NCBI RefSeq assembly: GCF_008370685.1 | Contig: NZ_VTZU01000064.1 | Location: forward strand, 1 to 40,760 | Direction of reading: 5' to 3' | Source: Aquimarina sp. RZ0 | Lineage (GTDB): Bacteria; Bacteroidota; Bacteroidia; Flavobacteriales; Flavobacteriaceae | DNA: 40,760 bases | Shown: in pieces, positions 35,501 to 40,760 of the stretch | How the letters are laid out: each line of letters begins with the position of its first letter | How positions within the stretch are numbered: position 1 is the stretch's first letter | The notes under the pieces: model-generated | Told to the model about the DNA's origin: nothing | What the model saw: the letters and a program-made list of their open reading frames with translations, nothing else | The model's database searches: none | Translations under genes and position numbers: made by a program

Positions 35501-36307
35501 GGAAGTTTTGAATGTGGAGATCTGGGATCATGGAGGTCTACTGGTCCTGGTATTGATTCAGGTTGCAGAATGAATTTTACAGTATTAGAGAATGCAGATA
35601 CTGTTTGTTTAATAACCGATATAGCTCCTGCCGAAGGGCAATATGCAGCGTTTACCAGTTTTGAGGGAGAGGCAGGAGATACGTATGTTTTGGAACAAAC
35701 CATCACACTACCTGCTGATTTGTCATCAGTGGGACAGGTCATGGTTTCTTTCGATTTTAAAGTTGATTATTATATGTTTAACACTCCGACAATAGAACGA
35801 ACATTGGACGTTGGGCTTTATGATAGTACAGATCATTTAATTGTAGCGATAGATCAGCAATCTTTTGGAGTTGATCCATTAACTGAGCGTATTGATGTTA
35901 CGATCACCAAAGATATTGCAGATGATATAAGAACCTATGCTGGTCAAAATGTAGTTTTAAGATTTACGGCATTAATTCCAGAGTCATACATGGGGGTCTC
36001 AACAGCACTTATAGATAATGTGTCTTTTACTATTGATAATGTTCTTGGTGTAGAAGAAGTGTATGATGATCAAATTTCTATTGTGCCAAACCCAAATACT
36101 GGCAAATTTGTAATCAAGAATAGAAGTCAAAAAAACCTGAATGAAGTACATATATTTGACCTTACAGGGAAACTGGTGTATAAAGAAGTTTTGTCTCAAT
36201 TTGAAACAGAAAAAGAGATACAGCTAGATGCTCCGGAAGCGGGAATGTACCTTGTGAGAATTATTTCAGAAATGGGGACAGAAACAAAAAGAATTATTAT
36301 CGAATAA
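29576..36307 (+). CDS. Giant secreted reprolysin-type metalloprotease with CUB, FnIII and T9SS domains
   Basis: The protein has 2243 residues. A signal peptide (ending SSSLLAQ) and a propeptide precede the M12B-type catalytic domain (about 195-420). That domain has HEFGHQFGGYH (H342, E343, H346, H352) and a Met-turn, IMGYAS (M376). Ig-like and PKD-like regions extend to about 845. Then come FnIII (850-940), CUB (942-1050), FnIII, a MAM/cleaved-adhesin-like domain (1143-1315), FnIII, a second such domain (1404-1575), FnIII, a second CUB (1668-1775), two FnIII, and a carbohydrate-binding-like module (1961-2155). A T9SS type A sorting tail ends the protein (VPNPNTGKF, then AGMYLVRI). It is probably exported, released or anchored at the surface, and used to digest proteins. 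Domain names are by pattern; edges are approximate. It is a single gene with its own terminator. Confidence 0.93.
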   Translation: MSKITFTLFIGIFFISMLSSSLLAQDIWWQTSVNQYAKHEVGIEGEYLTFDIHKEVLETVLNDVSNRFVDKKGQHIIHFPTENNSVKSFVVRKTDVLHPDLALKYKEIETFVGFAVNDPTETIRFSYCSKVGLQASIIKPGSATMIIEPTANFSHILYDSKAEVSPSAFECQMEEVSRKIYSQASHHNKNANDGNLRRYRLALSVSGDYSQYFLDGSEADDLERKTKVMAAMVSTINRVNGIFERDLGVTMQIIPESDTVLFLDPLSDPYSTGGGLNSELQNTLDTNIGGAFYDVGHLFHKENAVYGNAGCIACVCTDGYKGSAFTVHERPDSDNFNLIVSHEFGHQFGGYHIQSSRNCRSGLNSEVEPGSGSTIMGYASICPPNVQEAPDDYFNYVDIRDIAIWTIDNSDCAEIISTGNTAPVVSAGNDFVIPKSTPFVLEGSATDIDGNDSLTYCWEQNNPEDPASTATPQPTWQVGPLFRSQLPSASAKRYMPKLEDLLTGNLTPTWEVLPSVARTMNFEFTVRDNVLAGGQTNTDAMQITVDENSGPFMVTSQNTEEVWNVGEQMTVEWDVANTDQTPINSLTVDILLSIDGGYTYPYIIQDDIPNDGSETFILPIVDRSTTARLMVRSSDNIFFAINSSNFTIQASDYIIDISDTLETVCQSNDAIVNFEYSTVLDFDEEVIFSLQGLPVVATVSFSPPLISGSHPEAVPVQITIAGTENLSTGTYPLLVKGVLASGIEKTVPIILEIYDEEIPVSDLISPIDNAQGFLINQSFEWSADSNTEFYEIQIASDINFSNIIESAEISENTYVANNLLYNTAYFWRVRNKNSCSVGEFSAIHTFSTQCSDPENFGFIGVGPSYINLGWTDENSTEWEIEYGLSGFQINSGTKVLTTTNPYEITGLDSLTNYDFYIRSTCSEGGESSVIGPISVTTTEDFCSGDRFYDSGGVDGNYSNNEYITTVISPDSSGERVRVIFDSFQLENGYDNLFLYDGLDASAPLIGVYSGNRSPGQLISTNESGSLTFVFVSDNIVTSSGWDARVICEPKPNCDIPENFVVDIVNDTSVTLDWDTDNESSSWDLEYGLQGFEEGTGTVLNSIDSTYTIDELDPITTYDVYIKGNCTAGGFSDVVGPLSFETLCTVYSAPFVESFENRNIPECWNGSGTGFWFYSLFASYDAALAGDRNNMRNTNYAWVDGSSPSGAQQISILTTPLVDISTLTEPAIQFSVFSKNTIDHTYNTLLVDFYDGTDWNIITELQENTGDWRDIVVDLENYTITGAIQLRFTVTENSPGNSDYNDILIDEIKIDEKPSCLNPYTLEVSNVQNRSAEISWGVSGDETIWELQYGLEGFTPSTAITEIATFNPYELTGLTPRTTYELYMRAVCGIGDSSEFIGPITFTTDCDPYQTPFEENFINFGRPQCWDEEGNSNWSYSSYYDGTLNAEIPDRTEGVTSRYSWKPNNFSNIQDTSYLISPWIDISALSIPSVQFSLYSNLIANENYNTLTVEFFDGTVWNELLIFEESTQGWKDFYFDISSYTITDPIKIRFGILDNQNSSTFNYILIDDIKVGELPSCFNPNSLLVEEVSTDNIIVSWVNGGDEDAWQLQYGESGFVLGEGEILDTENNPETISDLSSDTRYDVYIRSNCDANGFSDWIGPVSFKTSADFCNGERFYDSGGADGNYSNNENETTVIAPQNTGERVRIVFQSFSLESCCDRLMVYDGPDTNAPFIGSYSNTSPGTIVSTHDSGALTFVFISDSSATRFGWEAEVFCEPRPKCLPPTDVTVIEVLSREASMSWQAIGDDTNWQIEYEVTGFSEGEGILVNSSDNTYTLENLAGDTSYDVYVRTVCDEGGLSDSTGPITFRTLISCSIPSGFEIVTAESEMVNLVWEITGGTEMSWELEYGFNGFTQGNGNVSQVDTNAVEISGLNPTTFYDVYLRAFCGDDDYSLWVGPLTFRTYCNLEPDNPNEYIQNGSFECGDLGSWRSTGPGIDSGCRMNFTVLENADTVCLITDIAPAEGQYAAFTSFEGEAGDTYVLEQTITLPADLSSVGQVMVSFDFKVDYYMFNTPTIERTLDVGLYDSTDHLIVAIDQQSFGVDPLTERIDVTITKDIADDIRTYAGQNVVLRFTALIPESYMGVSTALIDNVSFTIDNVLGVEEVYDDQISIVPNPNTGKFVIKNRSQKNLNEVHIFDLTGKLVYKEVLSQFETEKEIQLDAPEAGMYLVRIISEMGTETKRIIIE

Positions 36308-36325
36308 AAGTTAAAAAAAATGTTT

Positions 36326-36360
36326 AAAGCCTGCTTATTTTGTAGTAAGCAGGTTTTTTA
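36326..36360. terminator. Shared terminator of the protease and ACT-protein genes
   Basis: CCTGCTTA (36330-36337) and TAAGCAGG (36346-36353) form a perfect 8-bp stem followed by six T on the plus strand. It starts about 20 bp after the protease stop. The ACT-domain gene ends at 36358 on the other strand, so the hairpin overlaps its stop. Confidence 0.85.
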
Positions 36361-37002
36361 ATTTTCTTTAATTTCATTCATCAACAAGAAAGCATCGTTA
36401 ACAAATTCTTTTTCTAAAAAAAGAGTAAAATAATTAGAAGTAGAAATAATTTCAAAAATTGGAATTCCTTCATATGCCAATAATTTAAAAATATAAAAAT
36501 ACAATCCTATCGTTTTTGAACTATCATCAGGTAAGGCAATAGACATAGATGATAAATTATCTGTGATAGAAATACATGTTTCTGCCTTAAAATGATCTTC
36601 GACAATTTCTTTTAAAGAAGAAGAAACCAATATGTTACTCTCTTGAAAATTACTGGAATAGGTAAAATATGTCTTGGTTTTATCTTTTACTGTATTTAGT
36701 AAATTAGATTGACTGGTAAGAATTGTACTAGAGTTTAAAAAAGCATATTCCGTAATTCCCGATCGAACAACAATATCTCCCAAATTTCCTAAATTCTCAG
36801 AATGCTTAATACGTTTAGGATGGTATCTGCGAAGTGCCATTACAATAGATCCTGCTTTTACAGGTTTTCTCATTTCTTTTTCTACCTGAGGTAATAAATC
36901 TACAGCAAGAGAGCTAAAGTTGATAATATCTCTGGATAAGGCATCTTCAAGAAAAGGTTGATGCCTTAATATGTTATGTACGCAATCTGTAATAGTTTTC
37001 AT
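36358..37002 (-). CDS. ACT-domain protein next to lysC, probable amino-acid sensor
   Basis: The protein has 214 residues with no signal peptide. The N-terminal helical part (1-60: ITDCVHNILRHQPFLEDALS, then EMRKPVKAGSIVMALRRYHP) resembles a small DNA- or partner-binding region. The C-terminal part (about 140-214) looks like an ACT domain of the aspartokinase type: CISITDNLSSMSIALPDDS, then LLAYEGIPIFEIISTSNYFT, then LEKEFVNDAFLLMNEI. It is divergent from lysC, with starts 103 bp apart. I infer an effector-sensing accessory protein or repressor for aspartate kinase, perhaps threonine- or lysine-responsive. No reaction can be assigned. Confidence 0.7.
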   Translation of the reverse strand: MKTITDCVHNILRHQPFLEDALSRDIINFSSLAVDLLPQVEKEMRKPVKAGSIVMALRRYHPKRIKHSENLGNLGDIVVRSGITEYAFLNSSTILTSQSNLLNTVKDKTKTYFTYSSNFQESNILVSSSLKEIVEDHFKAETCISITDNLSSMSIALPDDSSKTIGLYFYIFKLLAYEGIPIFEIISTSNYFTLFLEKEFVNDAFLLMNEIKEN

Positions 37003-37104
37003 AATGTTATATATTTAACACATTGTACAAATATATTATTTTTCTATTAAAATATTTATTCTTTATCTATTATTGTTTAATTATGCATTGTAAAAAACAA
37101 CCTA

Positions 37105-38436
37105 ATGAAGATTTTAAAGTTTGGAGGAACGTCTGTTGGATCGATAGAGAATTTACAAAAAGTAAAGGATATTCTAACTACTGATGGGGAAAAAAAAATA
37201 GTTGTATGCTCTGCAATGTCCGGAGTCACTGATCAATTAGTAAATCTGGTAGAATATATTAAGCTAAAAGATGCAGATGCTATCACCAGAAGTTTACATC
37301 AGTTAGAGACTAAACATCATAATGTTGTTGACGTTTTAATAAAGGATACATCGATTAGGAATGGGGTTAAAGAGCAGGTATCTTTAACGATAACTGAAAT
37401 GTTTGAGTTGTCCAACCAGCTACATGTAGAAAATTTGAGTGCTAGAATTGTTACCTATGGCGAAACATTATTGACATACATTTTTTCTAATTTTCTTACT
37501 GCTGTTAACGTTCCTAATATATTGCTTAATGCGCAAGACTTTATGCACGTGGATTCTGTTGAAAATCCTAATATAGAGAAGGTCTCTACCAGGTTACAAG
37601 AGATTCTTGATAAAGAAGATTCACAACTATATATAACACAAGGATTTGTTTGCAAAGATCACTTAGGACAAATTGATACGCTCAAAAGGGGAGGAAGTGA
37701 TTACTCGGCAACGATTATAGGAGCTGCAATGAAAGCAGAAGAAGTTCAGATATGGACAGATATTGATGGATTACATAATAATGATCCAAGATATGTAGAG
37801 GGAACAAATCCAATAGCTCATCTTACTTATAACGAAGCAGCCGAATTAGCTTATTTTGGAGCCAAAATATTACACCCCCAAACAGTTTCTCCTGTTGTCG
37901 ATAGTAATATACCAGTATTGCTTAAAAATACGTTTGACCCTGCTGCTTATGGAACTATTATATCTAATAAGACGCATAAGAAAGGACTGAAGGCAATTTC
38001 TGCAAAAGATGGTATTACTGCCATAAAGATTAAGTCTAATCGTATGTTAATGGCACATGGATATCTAAGAAGAATTTTTGAAGTATTTGATAATTACCAT
38101 ACTTCAATTGATATGATTACTACGTCAGAGATTGCTATTTCGTTAACTATTGATAATACAAGTCACATAGACGATATACGAAAAGAAATTGAAGGATACG
38201 CCGAAGTTACGGTAGAAGATAACCATAGTATTATTTGTATAGTAGGAGAATCAGTCATTAATGATCATAATTCTCATAAGCTTTTTGAGATACTAAATTA
38301 TATCCCTGTAAGGATGATTTCTTATGGAGGAAGTAATAATAATATATCACTTTTGGTCGAAACAAAAGATAAAATACAAACGCTTAGATTTTTGAATGAA
38401 AAACTATTTCTGACACATAAGGAGGCGGTTATTTAA
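37105..38436 (+). CDS. lysC: Aspartate kinase
   Basis: This monofunctional aspartokinase of 443 residues performs the first step of the aspartate pathway to lysine, threonine and methionine. The N terminus MKILKFGGTSVGS is the kinase signature. LKRGGSDYSATIIGAAMKA, VQIWTDIDG and NNDPRYVEG form the substrate and nucleotide sites, and YFGAKILHPQTVSPV follows. Two C-terminal ACT domains (about 300-443) provide feedback control: IKSNRMLMAHGYLRRIFEVF, then IDMITTSEIAISLTID, then ICIVGESV. Length is normal. It is a single gene with a clear terminator and a divergent ACT-domain neighbour. Confidence 0.95.
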   Translation: MKILKFGGTSVGSIENLQKVKDILTTDGEKKIVVCSAMSGVTDQLVNLVEYIKLKDADAITRSLHQLETKHHNVVDVLIKDTSIRNGVKEQVSLTITEMFELSNQLHVENLSARIVTYGETLLTYIFSNFLTAVNVPNILLNAQDFMHVDSVENPNIEKVSTRLQEILDKEDSQLYITQGFVCKDHLGQIDTLKRGGSDYSATIIGAAMKAEEVQIWTDIDGLHNNDPRYVEGTNPIAHLTYNEAAELAYFGAKILHPQTVSPVVDSNIPVLLKNTFDPAAYGTIISNKTHKKGLKAISAKDGITAIKIKSNRMLMAHGYLRRIFEVFDNYHTSIDMITTSEIAISLTIDNTSHIDDIRKEIEGYAEVTVEDNHSIICIVGESVINDHNSHKLFEILNYIPVRMISYGGSNNNISLLVETKDKIQTLRFLNEKLFLTHKEAVI

Positions 38437-38489
38437 TAATGACTATTGACTTATAATTAGCAACAAAATAATAATAATTTCTTAAACCT

Positions 38490-38532
38490 GAATTCCTATA
38501 CTTGTATCATAAGTTAGGAATTCTGTTTTTTT
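38490..38532 (+). terminator. Terminator of lysC
   Basis: GAATTCCTA (38490-38498) and TAGGAATTC (38515-38523) form a perfect 9-bp stem, extended inside by ACTT/AAGT after one unpaired base. TGTTTTTTT follows. Confidence 0.85.
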
Positions 38533-38596
38533 GATATAGGGTATTCTTAAAGTGAACTGTTTATATAAAGAACGAACCAACTAAACAATAAATCAG

Positions 38597-38698
38597 ATGC
38601 TTAAGAAAATTGTCGAGAAATATCGTCTTGAAATTGTTATACTCGCCTTTTATGTGATACTAGTAATTACTTTTATTAAGCTTTTTTGGAATATTTAG
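38597..38698 (+). CDS. Small single-span membrane protein (33 residues)
   Basis: ATG at 38597 to TAG at 38696-38698 encodes a basic N terminus (MLKKIVEKYRLE) and one hydrophobic helix (IVILAFYVILVITFIKLFW). It lies between the lysC terminator and yifB. The amphipathic start and clean membrane helix look like a real small protein. There is no Shine-Dalgarno site, as for other genes here. Function unknown; an expression test would be needed to be sure it is made. Confidence 0.55.
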   Translation: MLKKIVEKYRLEIVILAFYVILVITFIKLFWNI

Positions 38699-38832
38699 AA
38701 TCTTGTGTGTCGGTATAAGGAATAGTTTGTAAACCGTATGCTTTAGATCTTAATTTAAAATATACTTGATATTTTACTGCATAGTTTCTTTATTATTAAC
38801 ATAATTCTTTACATTTAAGCAAAATATAGAAT

Positions 38833-40371
38833 ATGCTCATTAAAGTCTTTGGGAGCGCCGTTTTTGGTGTTGAGGCTACTACAATCACGGTTGAGGTTAA
38901 TATAGACAAAGGAATAGGATACCATCTGGTAGGGTTGCCTGATAATGCAATCAAAGAAAGTAGCTATAGAATAGCTGCAGCATTGCAAAATAATGGCTAC
39001 AAACTTCCTGGTAAAAAGATAACAATTAATATGGCTCCGGCAGATCTTCGTAAAGAAGGATCAGCATATGATTTAACATTAGCCTTAGGCATTTTAGCAG
39101 CAAGTTCTCAGATCAAAGGAGATACTATTGGTGAGTATTTGATCATGGGAGAACTTTCTCTTGATGGAAGCTTACAGCCTATAAAAGGAGCATTGCCTAT
39201 AGCTATCAAAGCGAGAGAAGAAGGTTTTAAAGGGTTTGTCTTACCCAAACAGAATGCCAAAGAAGCTGCAATTGTAGACAATCTCGAAGTTTATGGAGTA
39301 GAGAATATCAAAGAGGTTATTGATTTCTTTGATGGTCATACAACATTAGAAAGAACGATCGTAGATACCAGAGAGGAATTTTATAAGGAATTAGATAATC
39401 CTGAGTTTGATTTTGCAGATGTAAAAGGACAGGAAAGTATCAAAAGATGTATGGAGATTGCTGCTGCTGGCGGTCATAATATTATATTAGTGGGACCTCC
39501 TGGCAGTGGTAAAACTATGCTAAGTAAAAGATTGCCTAGTATTTTACCTCCAATGTCTTTGCAAGAAGCATTAGAAACGACAAAAATACATAGTGTAGTA
39601 GGGCGTGTAAAAGACAATGTAGGACTTATGGCACAGCGGCCATTCCGTAGTCCACATCATACTATTTCTAATGTAGCATTAGTAGGTGGTGGTAGTTATC
39701 CGCAACCTGGAGAAATTTCACTGTCTCATAATGGAGTCCTATTCCTGGATGAACTTCCCGAATTTAAGAGAGAAGTGCTAGAAGTGATGCGTCAGCCATT
39801 AGAAGATAGGGAAGTAACTATTTCCAGAGCTAAGTTTACCGTAACCTATCCATCCAGTTTTATGTTAGTAGCGAGTATGAATCCCAGTCCGGGAGGATAT
39901 TTTAATGATCCGGATGCTCCGGTAACCTCTTCTCCGGCAGAAATGCAACGATATCTTAGTAAAATTTCTGGACCGTTACTGGATCGTATAGATATTCATA
40001 TCGAGGTGACTCCTGTGCCTTTTGATAAGTTGAGCGAAGATCGAAGAGGGGAATCCAGTGTAGCGATTAGGAAACGGGTAATAAAAGCAAGAGATATCCA
40101 AACAGACAGATTTGTCAAGTTAGAGAAGATTCATTATAATGCTCAGATGGGTGTAAAACAGATACGAGAGTATTGCCAACTTGATGATGCCTCAAAAGAA
40201 TTATTAAAAACAGCCATGGAGCGCCTCAATCTTTCTGCCAGAGCCTATGACAGAATTCTAAAAGTATCCAGAACCATTGCAGATCTGGAGGGAACCGAAA
40301 ATATTCAGGGAACCCATATCTCTGAAGCGATACAATATCGAAGCCTTGATCGAGATGGTTGGTTGGGATAG
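38833..40371 (+). CDS. yifB: YifB/ComM-family AAA+ ATPase (Mg-chelatase-like)
   Basis: The protein has 512 residues, the usual family length. An N-terminal Lon-S16-like domain (about 1-180: TITVEVNIDKGIGYHLVGLP, then LRKEGSAYDLTLALGILAAS) precedes the ATPase core. The core has Walker A GPPGSGKT (about 221-228), FRSPHHTISN, and Walker B GVLFLDELPEFKRE. The C-terminal Mg_chelatase_C domain carries ARAYDRILKVSRTIADLEG. Family knowledge: relatives such as ComM are hexameric helicases that extend branch migration during natural transformation. A role in DNA uptake or recombination is likely but not shown here. It is a single gene. Confidence 0.95.
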   Translation: MLIKVFGSAVFGVEATTITVEVNIDKGIGYHLVGLPDNAIKESSYRIAAALQNNGYKLPGKKITINMAPADLRKEGSAYDLTLALGILAASSQIKGDTIGEYLIMGELSLDGSLQPIKGALPIAIKAREEGFKGFVLPKQNAKEAAIVDNLEVYGVENIKEVIDFFDGHTTLERTIVDTREEFYKELDNPEFDFADVKGQESIKRCMEIAAAGGHNIILVGPPGSGKTMLSKRLPSILPPMSLQEALETTKIHSVVGRVKDNVGLMAQRPFRSPHHTISNVALVGGGSYPQPGEISLSHNGVLFLDELPEFKREVLEVMRQPLEDREVTISRAKFTVTYPSSFMLVASMNPSPGGYFNDPDAPVTSSPAEMQRYLSKISGPLLDRIDIHIEVTPVPFDKLSEDRRGESSVAIRKRVIKARDIQTDRFVKLEKIHYNAQMGVKQIREYCQLDDASKELLKTAMERLNLSARAYDRILKVSRTIADLEGTENIQGTHISEAIQYRSLDRDGWLG

Positions 40372-40692
40372 GTGCATTTTAGTCTTAAGTTAAAACTTCC
40401 CAATTTTGTAACTTGAGGATAACTTATAAAGGAAAAAGGAATTCTGATCTATACTTGATAGTATTCAGGAAGAAAACCAAAAGTAATAATTACTTCAAAA
40501 ATCTAAAAGGTTTTAAAAATTTGATAAGAATTCTGTCGAATACAATAATTAAAACTAAACTGTCATAATTGGAGATTACTTAATCTATAGAATACCTCGA
40601 CGGCTCTGCCTCGGGGATTATTTATTTACGTATAATATAATACTCCCCATTTTTAAGACAGCTACTTAAATTGTAAATTTAATGCTGTACAT
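40372..40692. other. Intergenic region between yifB and the insertion sequence
   Basis: About 320 bp with no gene. It contains a repeat core related to family A (40591-40635). The left end of an IS3-type element probably lies near 40653, where TACTCCCCATTTTTAAGACA begins. The exact IS boundary cannot be fixed without the right end. Confidence 0.5.
40591..40635. repeat. Hairpin-core repeat related to family A, beside the IS
   Basis: ACCTCGACGGCTCTGCCTCG with GGGATTATTTATTTACG shares the GGCT..GCC core and the TTATTTA tail with 21341-21378. It ends about 18 bp before the supposed IS end. Confidence 0.45.
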
Positions 40693-40760
40693 ATGAAAAA
40701 ATCGAGAAGAAAATTTAGTTCTGCATTCAAGGCAAAGGTTGCTTTGGAGGCTATCAAAGA
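40693..40760 (+). CDS. IS3-family transposase OrfA (truncated by the window end)
   Basis: ATG at 40693 begins MKKSRRKFSSAFKAKVALEA, the conserved start of IS3-family OrfA helix-turn-helix proteins (RRKFS..FKAKVALEA). Only 22 codons are in the window; the remainder and the DDE-domain OrfB lie beyond. Whether the element is intact is unknown. Confidence 0.85.
   Translation, partial: MKKSRRKFSSAFKAKVALEAIK

Noticed and set aside
37105..38436. Bifunctional aspartokinase-homoserine dehydrogenase
   Set aside because: The frame ends after the two ACT domains at 443 residues; no dehydrogenase domain follows.

Overview
The window looks like chromosomal DNA of a marine Flavobacteriaceae bacterium (Bacteroidota). 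The evidence is a very AT-rich sequence, an almost complete lack of Shine-Dalgarno sites, promoter-like TAnnTTTG boxes, a bacillithiol-linked YtxJ protein, many short lipoproteins, and a 2243-residue secreted protease with a type IX secretion (T9SS) C-terminal tail. Aquimarina or a close relative is my guess from style only. No rRNA, tRNA or CRISPR array was seen.

Layout. 250-4458 (minus): a translesion-synthesis pair, dinB-like Y-family polymerase then dnaE2-like polymerase, with palindromic candidate operators in front. 5111-8612: YtxJ, an orphan DUF4157 (eCIS-core) protein and a large lipoprotein. 8873-13187: fahA and glyA (divergent), then an outer-membrane beta-barrel protein. 13325-15001 (minus): a tight three-gene unit (GNAT, NTF2-like, AhpD-like). 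15320-16108: a DUF6348-like pseudogene. 16623-17393: a membrane-associated methyltransferase. 18125-20824: a compact four-gene envelope operon (DUF5777 barrel, YceI, OB-fold protein, cytochrome c/YceI fusion lipoprotein). 20837-22973 (minus): a small membrane protein and a beta-helix lipoprotein. 23226-25791: lpdA and a YghZ-type aldo/keto reductase. 26097-28763 (minus): a dead lipoprotein gene, a double-CDGSH protein, a DUF3179 protein and a gene remnant. 29576-36307: the giant reprolysin-type protease. 36358-40371: an ACT-domain protein divergent from lysC, a 33-residue membrane peptide and yifB (comM-like). The window ends inside the first gene of an IS3-type insertion sequence.

Most of the non-routine signal lies between genes. 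Two families of about 155-160 bp non-autonomous elements (MITE-like) have terminal inverted repeats and exact 3-bp TTA/TAA target duplications. One family (8704-8859 and 21178-21332, opposite orientations) has GAG...GTTTAAAAA ends. The other (25936-26096 and 28795-28954) has TACGATTT...AATTTCG ends. A 26-bp insertion matching one end of the second family, with a TTA duplication, breaks the DUF6348 pseudogene; removing it restores the reading frame. At least three further dispersed intergenic repeat families are visible.

The best candidates for undescribed biology are the DUF5777-YceI-OB-fold-cytochrome/YceI operon, the TACGATTT elements and their 26-bp minimal insertion, the orphan DUF4157 protein with an unrecognised C-terminal domain, and the leader hairpins before lpdA and the DUF3179 gene. 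The housekeeping genes appear ordinary.
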